Below, one piece after another: positions 15,483 through 23,521 of a stretch of 64,000 nt of DNA. Numbering within the stretch: the stretch's first letter is position 1; the number at the start of each line of letters is the position of its first letter. Under the pieces are notes generated by a model. That model saw nothing but the letters and a program-made list of their open reading frames with translations. It did not search any database and was not told the DNA's origin. Source of the stretch: Euzebya sp. (GTDB lineage: Bacteria; Actinomycetota; Nitriliruptoria; Euzebyales; Euzebyaceae); the NCBI RefSeq assembly GCF_964222135.1, contig NZ_CAXQBR010000075.1:1-64000 (forward strand). The letters are read 5' to 3'. A program made the position numbers and the translations under genes.

Positions 15483-17103
15483 TGTCGTGGTGGTCGGCGC
15501 CGGCCACAACGCCCTGGTGGCCGCCTGCTACCTGGCGGCCGAGGGACTCGACGTCGAGGTCGTCGAGCGCCGCGACGTGGTGGGCGGCGCGGTGTCGACC
15601 GTCGACCGCTTCGACGGCTACCGGATGGACGTCGGGTCGAGCGCCCACATCATGGTCCGGCACACCGGCATCATCGAGGACCTCGACCTGGCCGACTGCG
15701 GACTCGCCTACGTCGACCTCGACCCCTGGGGCTTCGCGCCGGTCGCCGAGTCCCCCGACGCCGACGGTCCGGCGACGCAGGCGATCGCGTTCCACCTGGA
15801 CCTCGACGCCACCTGCGACTCGATCGCGGCGGTCTGCGGCGACGCCGACGCCACGGCCTACCACGCGTTCGCGACCGACTGGGGCGAGCGCAACGCCAGG
15901 ATCTTCGAGCTGTTCTGCGAGGCGCCCACCCTCGGCAACGTCGGCCGGCGGATGGCCGGCGTCGGGCGCGCGACCGGCCTCGACGGGCTGGAGCTGTCCC
16001 GGCAGTTCCTCACCTCGGGCGACGCCCTGCTCGACGAGCACTTCGGCGACGAGCGGCTGAAGACCGCGCTCGCCTGGCTGGGCGCGCAGTCGGGACCGCC
16101 GACGCACGAGCCCGCGACCGCCGACCTGGTCGGCTGGAACATGGTCATGCACCGCCTGGCGCCCGGACGGGCCATCGGCGGGTCGGGATCCCTCAGCACC
16201 GCGCTCGCCGAGCGGCTCCGCCGGCTGGGCGGCACCGTCCGTCTCGGCGACGGCGCGGCGCGCATCGTGGCGCGCGACGGCCGGGTGCGGGGGGTGGTGA
16301 CCGAGTCCGGCGAGCGGATCGCCGCCGACGTCGTCGTGGCGGGCTGCCACGTCCTGACCACGCTGGGGCTCGTCGGCGACGAGGCGCTGCCGCACGGCTT
16401 CGCCGACCGGGCCCGCCGCACGATCCGGACGGGGAACGGCATCGGGATGGTGGTGCGGCTCGGCACCACCGCCCTGCCGTCCTACCCGGGGTCGCTCGGC
16501 GGCGCCGAGCACCACGCGCTGCAGCTCCTCGCCCCCTCACGCCGGTTCCTGCGCGAGGCGCACGGGGACTTCGTCGCCGGACGCCCGCCGTCCCGGCCGG
16601 CCGCCCTGGCGATGGCGTTCTCCGCGATCGATCCGTCGATCGCCCCCGAGGGCCGGCACAACGTGACCGTGTGGGGCCAGTGGCACCCCTACCGCCTGTC
16701 GACCGGCGAGTCGTGGGACGCCATCCGCGAGCGTGAGGGCCAGAAGCTCATCGACGCCGTCGACGCCGCCGCCCCGGGCTTCGCCCGCACGGTCGAGCAC
16801 GCCTACGTCCAGACCCCCCTCGACCTCGAGCGCGAGCTCGGCCTGGTGGACGGGCAGGTGATGCACGTGGACATGTCGCTCGACCAGATGTTCGCGTGGC
16901 GGCCGATGCCGGAGCTGTCGGGCTACCGGATGCCGGTCGACGGGTTGTACCTGACCGGCGCGTCCACGCACCCGGGCGGCGGCGTCTTCGGCGCCAGCGG
17001 CCGGACGGCCGCCAGGGTCGTGGTCCGCGACCGCGCGAGGGCGGCCAGGCCCTGGCGGCGCGCGGCGTCGGCGGTGCGCCGCCGTGTCGGGGGGCGCACG
17101 TGA
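15475..17103 (+). CDS. crtO: CrtO-type carotenoid ketolase (phytoene-desaturase-like flavoprotein)
   Basis: FAD-dependent protein of 542 residues. The N-terminal dinucleotide fold is VVVVGAGHNALVAACYL with E at EVVERRD. The region GSSAHIMVRHTGIIEDL and the C-terminal GLYLTGASTHPGGGVFGASGR closely resemble CrtO ketolases of Rhodococcus and Deinococcus, which oxidise C-4 of beta-ionone rings or related positions. GTG at 15475 is chosen for the GAGGAG 6 bases upstream. It overlaps crtA before and cruF after (GTGA). In a pathway with CruF and CrtD homologues the product would resemble a ketolated monocyclic or acyclic carotenoid; this is inference. Confidence 0.85.
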   Translation: MRDVVVVGAGHNALVAACYLAAEGLDVEVVERRDVVGGAVSTVDRFDGYRMDVGSSAHIMVRHTGIIEDLDLADCGLAYVDLDPWGFAPVAESPDADGPATQAIAFHLDLDATCDSIAAVCGDADATAYHAFATDWGERNARIFELFCEAPTLGNVGRRMAGVGRATGLDGLELSRQFLTSGDALLDEHFGDERLKTALAWLGAQSGPPTHEPATADLVGWNMVMHRLAPGRAIGGSGSLSTALAERLRRLGGTVRLGDGAARIVARDGRVRGVVTESGERIAADVVVAGCHVLTTLGLVGDEALPHGFADRARRTIRTGNGIGMVVRLGTTALPSYPGSLGGAEHHALQLLAPSRRFLREAHGDFVAGRPPSRPAALAMAFSAIDPSIAPEGRHNVTVWGQWHPYRLSTGESWDAIREREGQKLIDAVDAAAPGFARTVEHAYVQTPLDLERELGLVDGQVMHVDMSLDQMFAWRPMPELSGYRMPVDGLYLTGASTHPGGGVFGASGRTAARVVVRDRARAARPWRRAASAVRRRVGGRT

Positions 17104-17939
17104 CCGCCAGCACCGGGCCCTCGACCGCGCCGGTCGCCGTGCGCGCCCGTGTCCTCGACGGTCGCGCCGAACGCGGCCGGCCGGCCGCGCGGGCGGTGCC
17201 GGTCGTGCTGGCCGCCGCGGCGATCACCGCCCAGGTCGTCTACCCGCTCGTCGGCGGTCAGGCGCGGGACGCGGTGACGATCGCGACCGTCGTGGCCTTC
17301 TCCGCCGCGTCGCTGTCGCACGCGGTGGTCCACCACGGCTGGAGGGTCGGCGTCGCCATCGGGGCGGTCTTCGCGGGCGGCGGGTTGGCCGTCGAGCTGC
17401 TCGGCGTCGCCACGGGGTTCCCGTTCGGGGACTACGCCTACGACCAGTCCCGCCTCGGCCCGACCGTCGGCGAGGTCCCCCTGGTGATCCCGCTGGCCTG
17501 GACGATGCTCGGCTACCCGGCGCTGGTGGTCGCGCGGCTGACCGCGTCGTCCCGGCTGGTCGGGACCGCGGTGGGCGCGATCGCGCTGGCGGCCTGGGAC
17601 CTGTTCCTCGATCCGCAGATGGTGGCCGAGGGGTACTGGCGGTGGTCCTCGGCGGGACCGCACCTGCTCGACGGGATCCCCGCGACGAACTACGCGGCCT
17701 GGCTGGGGACGGCGTGGCTCATGATGATGGCGTCATGGCACCTGACGGGCGCGTGGACCCCCGACCGGGTCGACCTCCGCGTCCCGGTCGCGCTGTACGT
17801 GTGGACCTGGGCGGGGTCGGCGCTGGCGCACGCGGCCTTCTTCGACCTGCCGCAGTCGGCGCTCTACGGCGGCGTCGGGATGGGGGTCGTGGTCGTGGCC
17901 GCGCTGGTGCGGACCCGCACCCGGCCGGACGGGACGTGA
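17100..17939 (+). CDS. cruF: CruF-like carotenoid 1',2'-hydratase (DUF422 membrane protein)
   Basis: Integral membrane protein of 279 residues with about seven hydrophobic helices. Conserved family blocks are visible: ELLGVATGFPFGDYAYD, VPLVIPLAWTMLGYPA, AAWDLFLDPQMV-EGYWRW and GIPATNYAAW. CruF adds water to the psi end group of carotenoids such as gamma-carotene, creating the 1'-hydroxyl that is later glycosylated or desaturated. GTG overlaps the crtO stop as GTGA, and the next gene overlaps the stop in the same way, so the group is translated together. CruF is typical of myxol and deinoxanthin-type pathways. Confidence 0.85.
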   Translation: MTASTGPSTAPVAVRARVLDGRAERGRPAARAVPVVLAAAAITAQVVYPLVGGQARDAVTIATVVAFSAASLSHAVVHHGWRVGVAIGAVFAGGGLAVELLGVATGFPFGDYAYDQSRLGPTVGEVPLVIPLAWTMLGYPALVVARLTASSRLVGTAVGAIALAAWDLFLDPQMVAEGYWRWSSAGPHLLDGIPATNYAAWLGTAWLMMMASWHLTGAWTPDRVDLRVPVALYVWTWAGSALAHAAFFDLPQSALYGGVGMGVVVVAALVRTRTRPDGT

Positions 17940-19087
17940 CGGCTGCGCGGAGGTCCGTCGTGCCGGCCACCGCGGTCGTGGCGGTCGCCGGCGTCGCGGC
18001 GACCGCGCTGTCGGTCCACTCGGTCCTGAACTGGCGGCTGCTGCGCAAGACCCCGGCCACGGCGACGCCTGAGGCGCTGCGGCCGTCGGTCTCGGTGCTG
18101 ATCCCCGCGCGGGACGAGAGCGACCGGTTGGGCCCGACGCTCGAGTCGGTGCTCGACCAGGCAGGCGTGGCCCTCGAGGTGATCGTCCTCGACGACGGGT
18201 CGACCGACGACACGGCGGTGACCGCCCGCAGCGTGGCCGACGGCGACCGCCGCTTCCGACTGGTCACCGGTCGCCCCCTCCCCCGCGGGTGGCTCGGCAA
18301 GCCGCACGCCTGCGCCCAGCTGGCGGCGGAGGCGACCGGAGAGGTGCTGGTCTTCCTCGACGCCGACGTGCGCCTGGAGCCCGGCGCGCTCGCCGCCTGC
18401 GTCGACATGCTGGTCCAGGGGGAGGTCGACCTGCTGAGCCCCTACCCGCGCCAGGTCGTCGAGGGGACCGCCGAGCGCCTGGTCCAGCCGCTCCTGCAGT
18501 GGTCCTGGTTGACGTTCCTCCCGCTCCGCCTGGCCGAGCGCAGCCGGCACGAGTCGATGACGGCGGGGAACGGCCAGCTGATCCTCTGCCGCGCCGACGC
18601 GTACCGCGCCGCGGGGGGGCACGGCCGGGTCCGCGGCGAGGTGATCGAGGACGTCGCGCTGGCCCGCGCCTTCAAGCGGGCGGGACTGCGCGTGGGGATG
18701 GCGGACGGGACGCCGCACGCGACGTGCCGGATGTACGACGGCTGGGCCGAGCTGCGTGAGGGGTACGCCAAGTCGCTGTGGCGGGCGTTCGGCAGCCGGA
18801 CCGGCGCGGTGGCGGTGCTGGCCTGCCTGGTGCTGCTGTACGTGGTGCCGCCCCTCGCCCTGGTCGTGGGGCTGGCCGCGCGCCGGCGGGATCTGGCGCT
18901 GGCCGGCGGCGTCGGGTACGTCGGCGCCGTGCTCGGCCGGGCCCACGCGGCGTGGCGCACCGGTGGGCACGTGCGGGACGCGCCGACCCACCCGGTCAGC
19001 GTCCTGGTGCTCGCCCACCTGACCCGCGAGTCGTGGCGCCGCAAGCGCCTCGGGGCCCTGTCCTGGAAGGGCAGGCCGGTTCCCTGA
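17936..19087 (+). CDS. cruG: CruG-like family 2 glycosyltransferase
   Basis: Glycosyltransferase of 383 residues. An N-terminal membrane helix is followed by a GT-A domain: SVLIPARDESDRLGPTL, VIVLDDGSTDD (nucleotide-binding DD), VLVFLDADVRL (DxD) and the acceptor region GEVIEDVALARAFKRAG. Two C-terminal membrane helices follow (about 295-345). CruG homologues transfer a sugar to the hydroxyl made by CruF. The start GTG overlaps the cruF stop and the stop TGA overlaps the next ATG. The sugar donor cannot be read from the sequence. Confidence 0.82.
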   Translation: MTAARRSVVPATAVVAVAGVAATALSVHSVLNWRLLRKTPATATPEALRPSVSVLIPARDESDRLGPTLESVLDQAGVALEVIVLDDGSTDDTAVTARSVADGDRRFRLVTGRPLPRGWLGKPHACAQLAAEATGEVLVFLDADVRLEPGALAACVDMLVQGEVDLLSPYPRQVVEGTAERLVQPLLQWSWLTFLPLRLAERSRHESMTAGNGQLILCRADAYRAAGGHGRVRGEVIEDVALARAFKRAGLRVGMADGTPHATCRMYDGWAELREGYAKSLWRAFGSRTGAVAVLACLVLLYVVPPLALVVGLAARRRDLALAGGVGYVGAVLGRAHAAWRTGGHVRDAPTHPVSVLVLAHLTRESWRRKRLGALSWKGRPVP

Positions 19088-20568
19088 TGGCGGGGCGGTC
19101 ACGGGTCGTGGTGGTCGGCGCGGGGGTGGGCTGGTTGGCGTGCGCGGCGCGGCTGGCCGCGACCGGGTGGGACGTGGCGGTGCTCGAGCAGGCGCCGGTC
19201 GTCGGCGGGAAGCTCGGCATCCGCGAGGTCGACGGGTTCCGGTTCGACACCGGACCCTCCCTCGTGACCCTCCCGTGGACGGTGCGGGACGTCCTCGGCG
19301 ACACGGGGGCCGTCGATGCGCTGGACCTCCGCCGGCTGGACCCGATCGCCCGGTACCGCTTCGCCGACGGCACGTGGCTGGACGCCCACGCCGACGACGA
19401 CCGGTTCGCCGCCGAGCTCGACGCCGTGATCGGGGTCGGTGCCGCCGTCCAGTGGGCGGCGCTGATGGCCCGCGCCGCCCACGTCTGGGGGGCCTCGGCC
19501 GATCCCGTGCTCCGCTCGCCGCTGCGGGGCGTGCGGGACCTGCTGCCGCTCGCCGCCGACCCGCGCGACCTGGCGGCCGTCGCGCCCCACCGCACCGTCC
19601 GCTCCCTCGGCCGGGAGTACCTGAGCGACCCGCGCCTCCGGGTGCTGCTCGACCGGTACGCGACCTACTCGGGCTCGGACCCCCGGCGTGCGCCGGCGGC
19701 CCTGGTGACCGTCCCCTACGCCGAGCGGCGGTGGGGCGGGTGGTACGTCACCGGCGGCCTCCGTCGGATCGCCGACGTCCTGGCCGACCGGGTCCGGGCG
19801 CACGGCGGGCACATCGCCACGTCGACGCCGGTGAGCTCGATCACCGTGCGGGGGGGCCGCGCGACCGGGGTGGTCACCGCAGACGGCCGGGAGTGGCCCG
19901 CCGACGCGGTGGTGGCGAACGCCGACGCCGCGGTCGTCGCCGATGTCCTGCTGCCCCGGGCGGTCGGCCGGCCGCTGCGCCGCCGCCTGCGGGTCGCGCC
20001 CCGCTCCCTCGCCGGGTGGGTGCTCCTGCTCGGCGTCCGGACCGACCGGCTCAGCGGACGTGCCGCCGCCATGCCCGGGCACACGGTGCTGTTCGGTGGC
20101 GACTACGACGCCGAGTTCGACGCGCTGTTCGGACGGCACCCGGCCTACGCGACCGATCCGACGATCTACGTCGCGGTCCCCGACGACCCGTCCGTCGCGC
20201 CGCCCGGCCACCAGTCGTGGTTCGTCCTGGTGAACGCCCCCCGGACCGACCAGGTCGCCTCCCCCCCGGCCGGGTACGCCGACCGCGTCCTCGAGCTGAT
20301 GGCCGCACGCGGCATCGACGTCCGACCCGGCGTGGTCCTCGCCGAGGAGCGGCCGCCGTCGGTGCTGGCCCGCGAGGCGGCCGCCCCCGGCGGGGCGATC
20401 TACGGCTCGTCGTCCAACGGGCCGCTGGCGGCGTTCCTCAGGCCACCGAACGCCGGCCCGGTGGAGGACCTGCACCTGGTGGGCGGATCGAGCCACCCGG
20501 GCGGGGGGCTGCCGCTGGTGCTGCTCAGCGCCGAGATCGTCGCGCGGGCGGTGGTCAGCGCGCGATGA
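19087..20568 (+). CDS. crtD: CrtI/CrtD-like carotenoid desaturase
   Basis: Flavoprotein of 493 residues, last in the operon. FAD-binding N-terminus VVVVGAGVGWLACAARL, EQAPVVGGKLG, and the C-terminal HLVGGSSHPGGGLPLVLLSAEIVA typical of CrtI-family desaturases. Next to CruF and CruG it more likely performs the 3',4'-desaturation of hydroxylated carotenoid (CrtD) than phytoene desaturation, but this is not decisive. Oddity: in the GxGxxG dinucleotide motif the third glycine (residue 16) is tryptophan, one base away from Gly. The ATG overlaps the cruG stop and the 3' end overlaps the convergent CWB2 gene by 14 bases. Confidence 0.82.
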   Translation: MAGRSRVVVVGAGVGWLACAARLAATGWDVAVLEQAPVVGGKLGIREVDGFRFDTGPSLVTLPWTVRDVLGDTGAVDALDLRRLDPIARYRFADGTWLDAHADDDRFAAELDAVIGVGAAVQWAALMARAAHVWGASADPVLRSPLRGVRDLLPLAADPRDLAAVAPHRTVRSLGREYLSDPRLRVLLDRYATYSGSDPRRAPAALVTVPYAERRWGGWYVTGGLRRIADVLADRVRAHGGHIATSTPVSSITVRGGRATGVVTADGREWPADAVVANADAAVVADVLLPRAVGRPLRRRLRVAPRSLAGWVLLLGVRTDRLSGRAAAMPGHTVLFGGDYDAEFDALFGRHPAYATDPTIYVAVPDDPSVAPPGHQSWFVLVNAPRTDQVASPPAGYADRVLELMAARGIDVRPGVVLAEERPPSVLAREAAAPGGAIYGSSSNGPLAAFLRPPNAGPVEDLHLVGGSSHPGGGLPLVLLSAEIVARAVVSAR

Positions 20569-22255
20569 GTGCGGCGACCGCGTCCTCGACGGCGGCGGAC
20601 AGCGCCGACGTCCCGCCCAGCAGGTGGGCGGCGGTGACCGTGGTGGTGTCGGCCAGGTAGTCGGCCACCGCTTCGGAGAGGCGGTCGGTGTCGCTGAGCA
20701 GCAGCGGCGCACCCAGACCGGCCACGAGCGGTCCGCCGGCGAGGGCGTCGGGGAACGCCTCCGCCGTCGCGAGCCCCACGACCCGCGGTGCGGCGCCGAA
20801 CGCCCGGGCGACCGCGACGCTGGTCCCCGCGGGCGTCGAGCCCGACAAGGCCGCCGTGCCGGGCAGCGCCGCCGCCGCTGACGCGCCGATCGCCCAGTCG
20901 ATGCGGCTGGTGAGGGGTGCGAGCTCGTCCGGGACCCGGTCGCCGGCGGTGAGCACGAGCGCGCCCCCGGCCGCCGCCATGGCCGCGCCGGCCACGACCG
21001 CGTCGGCGTGGGCGTCCCCGTCGGCTGCGGCGACGGTGGGGGGACGTCCGAGGGCCTCGTAGATCGCGACGGCGGTCGCGTACCGGTTGGGTCCCATCAC
21101 GCGGGTCGTGGCGTAGCCGGCGTCCTCGAGGGCGGCGGCCACGGCCTCCCCGATCGCGGCGGTGCCCCCGAGGAGGTGCACGGTGCGGCCGCGATCGAGC
21201 ACCCGGTCGATCTCGGCCAGCGTGGCGGGTGGCAGGTCCCCGGGGCTGGTCAGCAGGATCGGCGCGGACAGCTCGGCGGCGAGGGGTCCACCCGCCAGCG
21301 CATCGGCGGGCGCGTCGGCGCGGGCGAGCACGACCGCGCGGGCCGGGCCCGCCTCGAAGCGGGCCCGGCTGACGGCGACGGCCGTGGCGATCCGCTCGCC
21401 GCCTGCGTGGCGGACGACCTCCCCCGCGACCGGGGTGCGCGGCGCGAGGTCGACGGTGGTCGTCGCGGCGGCCGGATCGGGGTCGGTGAGGTCCTGCGCG
21501 ACCGCCGTGAGGGTCACCGCGCGCGCGTCCTCGCCGGGCTCCGGGCGCTCGAGCGGGAGCGCGACCGTGCGCTGCGTCCCCGGTGCGGCGCGGCCGAGCG
21601 GGCAGCGCCAGCCGGCCCCGTCGGGATGGCAGCCGTCGTGGTCGAGGCGGTCGACGCCCACCACCACCAGATCGACGTCGGCCTCGCGGCCGCCGCGGTG
21701 GACGACCGTCGCCCGCAGCTCGACGACGCGCGCGGCCGCGAGAGCCACGTCACCACCGCCGTCGGGGTCCCGGAGGACGACGTCGGTGATGGCCAGGTCG
21801 GCCGCCGGCGGTCTGAGGGCGACCTCCGCGCTGTTCCCGTCGCCGGGGTGCGGATCCGGCGTGCCGGCGGCCTCGGCGACCGCCCGGACGGACGTCCCGG
21901 CGCGGACCGACACGGCGACGTCCATCGACATCGACGTGTTGGCGGCGAGGTGCTCGACGCTGCACGACACCTGCGCCTCGTCAGCCGCGCACCCGACCCC
22001 GTCGGCGAGCGACCCGGGCTGGGGATCGCCGGTGTGGGCGGTGATCGCGCCGCGCTCGACGGCCACCCGCAGGATGGGGTGCTCGGCGTCGTCAGGACCG
22101 CGGTTGGTCAGTCGGGCCCGCACCACCTGGGGGTCGGATCCGTCGTCGACGACGGTGAGGTCGACGGTCAGGTCGGCGCTCTGGGACCGTGCCGCGACCG
22201 GGGTGCCGGCCAGGACGCCAGCCAGGACCAGCAGCGTGATCAACAGCGATCTCAT
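20555..22255 (-). CDS. Secreted CWB2-repeat surface protein with CARDB/DUF11-like N-terminal domains
   Basis: Exported protein of 566 residues: signal peptide MRSLLITLLVLAGVLAGTPVAA. Two or so Ig-like repeats follow (about 30-270; DLTVVDDGSDP..., DLAITDVVLRDPDGGG), resembling CARDB or DUF11 domains. Three cell-wall-binding repeat 2 units follow (about 280-566; ERIATAVAVSR, LLGGTAAIGEAVAAAL, NRYATAVAIYEALG, HLLGGTSALSAAVEDAV). CWB2 repeats anchor proteins to secondary wall polymers in Firmicutes; in Actinobacteria the ligand is unproven. ATG at 22255 with GGAGG 8 bases upstream. Convergent with crtD. No LPXTG or hydrophobic tail is present. Confidence 0.85.
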   Translation of the reverse strand: MRSLLITLLVLAGVLAGTPVAARSQSADLTVDLTVVDDGSDPQVVRARLTNRGPDDAEHPILRVAVERGAITAHTGDPQPGSLADGVGCAADEAQVSCSVEHLAANTSMSMDVAVSVRAGTSVRAVAEAAGTPDPHPGDGNSAEVALRPPAADLAITDVVLRDPDGGGDVALAAARVVELRATVVHRGGREADVDLVVVGVDRLDHDGCHPDGAGWRCPLGRAAPGTQRTVALPLERPEPGEDARAVTLTAVAQDLTDPDPAAATTTVDLAPRTPVAGEVVRHAGGERIATAVAVSRARFEAGPARAVVLARADAPADALAGGPLAAELSAPILLTSPGDLPPATLAEIDRVLDRGRTVHLLGGTAAIGEAVAAALEDAGYATTRVMGPNRYATAVAIYEALGRPPTVAAADGDAHADAVVAGAAMAAAGGALVLTAGDRVPDELAPLTSRIDWAIGASAAAALPGTAALSGSTPAGTSVAVARAFGAAPRVVGLATAEAFPDALAGGPLVAGLGAPLLLSDTDRLSEAVADYLADTTTVTAAHLLGGTSALSAAVEDAVAALIAR

Positions 22256-22333
22256 CTCTCGTACCTCCACAACCCACGTCGATCGGTGTCAGCAGACGAT
22301 AGGCAGCGCCCAGCAGACCGCGCGACCGGGGGG

Positions 22334-22342
22334 TGTGGACAA
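22334..22342 (-). other. Single DnaA-box-like sequence
   Basis: TTGTCCACA (minus strand) matches the actinobacterial DnaA-box consensus exactly. It lies in the spacer between the CDP-alcohol phosphatidyltransferase stop and the CWB2 gene. It is isolated, with no cluster or AT-rich region, so it is not an origin; a titration or regulatory site is possible. Confidence 0.35.
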
Positions 22343-22352
22343 CCCGTGTGCG

Positions 22353-23108
22353 TCAGGGGGCCGTCGACAGGTCGCGGTGGATCGCGACCAGCACCTGGAC
22401 GACGCCGACGACGCCGGCGACGGCGAGCACCGCAGCCGCAGCGGCCGTGATGAGGTCCTCCAACGGGGGGAGGACCGCCCCGAACAGCACCCCGACGGCC
22501 ACGGCGATCACCCGGACGGCCCGCTCCCCGACGGTGATCGTCCCCACCTCGGTGCCGCCGGCGTTGCGACCCCGCGCTCGCGCGTACTCGATCAGCCAGC
22601 CGGTGACGCCGGCGAGCAGGACCAGCCAGGGCGGGGCACCCACCACCCAGAGGGCCAGGAGCAGCACCACGTCGGTCACCCGATCGGTGACCGAGTCGAC
22701 CACGTAGCCCCAGGCGCTCGTCCGGTCGGTGGCGGCGGCGACCGCGCCGTCGAGGGTGTCGGCCAGCCCGCTGACCACGACCAGTACGCCCCCGAGGACC
22801 TGCCAGGCGCCTCCCTCGGCCGCCGCGGCGAGCGCGGCGCACGCCAGCCACGCCCCGGTCAGCGTCAGCACGTCCGGCCGCACGCCGCGACGCGCCAGGG
22901 GACGGGCGACCGCGTACCCGAGCACCAGCCACCGCCGCAGCGGTGCCGAGGCACGCGGGTCCACGCCGCCGTGCAGGGGACGCCAGCGATCCAGGTACCC
23001 CTCGGTGTCCGGGACGGGGTCGCGGGGCGGGCGTGCCGTCGAGATCGCCAGGACGACGAGGGCGACGCCGAGCACCGCCACGACCGCGAGCGCCACCAGC
23101 CCGGACAT
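22353..23108 (-). CDS. CDP-alcohol phosphatidyltransferase family membrane protein
   Basis: Membrane protein of 251 residues. The family signature D-G-x2-A-R-x8-G-x3-D-x3-D is seen at residues 120-142 (LDGAVAAATDRTSAWGYVVDSVTD region: D120, G121, G134, D138, D142) with one change: the arginine position (125) is alanine. Enzymes of this family join a CDP-activated lipid or inositol alcohol with a second alcohol to make phospholipids. Several hydrophobic helices flank the motif. ATG at 23108 has no Shine-Dalgarno sequence but has TAACCT 7 bases upstream, suggesting a leaderless transcript. Substrate is not predictable and the Arg change may alter activity. Confidence 0.8.
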   Translation of the reverse strand: MSGLVALAVVAVLGVALVVLAISTARPPRDPVPDTEGYLDRWRPLHGGVDPRASAPLRRWLVLGYAVARPLARRGVRPDVLTLTGAWLACAALAAAAEGGAWQVLGGVLVVVSGLADTLDGAVAAATDRTSAWGYVVDSVTDRVTDVVLLLALWVVGAPPWLVLLAGVTGWLIEYARARGRNAGGTEVGTITVGERAVRVIAVAVGVLFGAVLPPLEDLITAAAAAVLAVAGVVGVVQVLVAIHRDLSTAP

Positions 23109-23215
23109 GACCCAGAGGTTACGGGCCGCGACGCCCCTCCCGCGGACCCCGCTGACGGGCGTAGAGTCCGGCGGGATCGGCGGTGCCGCCGCCGACGTGG
23201 TCGAGGAGGTCCCAG

Positions 23216-23473
23216 ATGGGGTTCGTCGTGGCACTGGTCGTGGTGGCGCTCATCGTCATCCTCGTCTCCCGCAGCAGCGGTCGGGGGACGTCGTCCCACA
23301 GCACCGGCTACCGGTCCCGGCGGCGCTCGAGCGCCTCGCGGTCGCGCAGCTCCCGGTCGCGCACCTCGCGGTCGCGCAGCCGCGCGTCGGCACGGCGGAG
23401 CACCCCCCGGCGGCGCAGCGGGGGGGCCGCCAAGCGGCGCAGCGGTGTCGTCGGGCGCAAGGGACGTCGCTGA
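23216..23473 (+). CDS. Small membrane protein with Arg/Ser-rich basic tail
   Basis: Protein of 85 residues, not matched to a family. One N-terminal membrane helix (MGFVVALVVVALIVILVS) is followed by a long tail of RS and SR dipeptides (for example SRSRSSRSRTSRSRSR near residues 42-57) and a basic end (GVVGRKGRR). An excellent GAGGAGGT ribosome-binding site lies 5 bases before the ATG. With a type III (N-out) topology the strongly positive tail would be cytosolic and could bind RNA, DNA or acidic lipids; this is inference. It sits alone before the adenosine deaminase gene. The repeat could be unstable by slippage. Confidence 0.7.
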   Translation: MGFVVALVVVALIVILVSRSSGRGTSSHSTGYRSRRRSSASRSRSSRSRTSRSRSRASARRSTPRRRSGGAAKRRSGVVGRKGRR

Positions 23474-23505
23474 GGGTGGCCTGGCGGCGCCGCCCTGCGG
23501 CGCAC

Positions 23506-23511
23506 GTACCA
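23506..23511 (+). promoter_or_regulatory. Probable -10 element for leaderless add
   Basis: TACCAT ends 10 bases before the adenosine deaminase ATG. There is no Shine-Dalgarno sequence, so the transcript is likely leaderless or nearly so. No -35 is recognisable. Confidence 0.45.
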
Positions 23512-23521
23512 TCTGCGCGCC

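Noticed and set aside
22334-22342. Replication origin
   Set aside because: Only one DnaA box, no AT-rich unwinding element and no dnaA, dnaN or parAB genes in the window.
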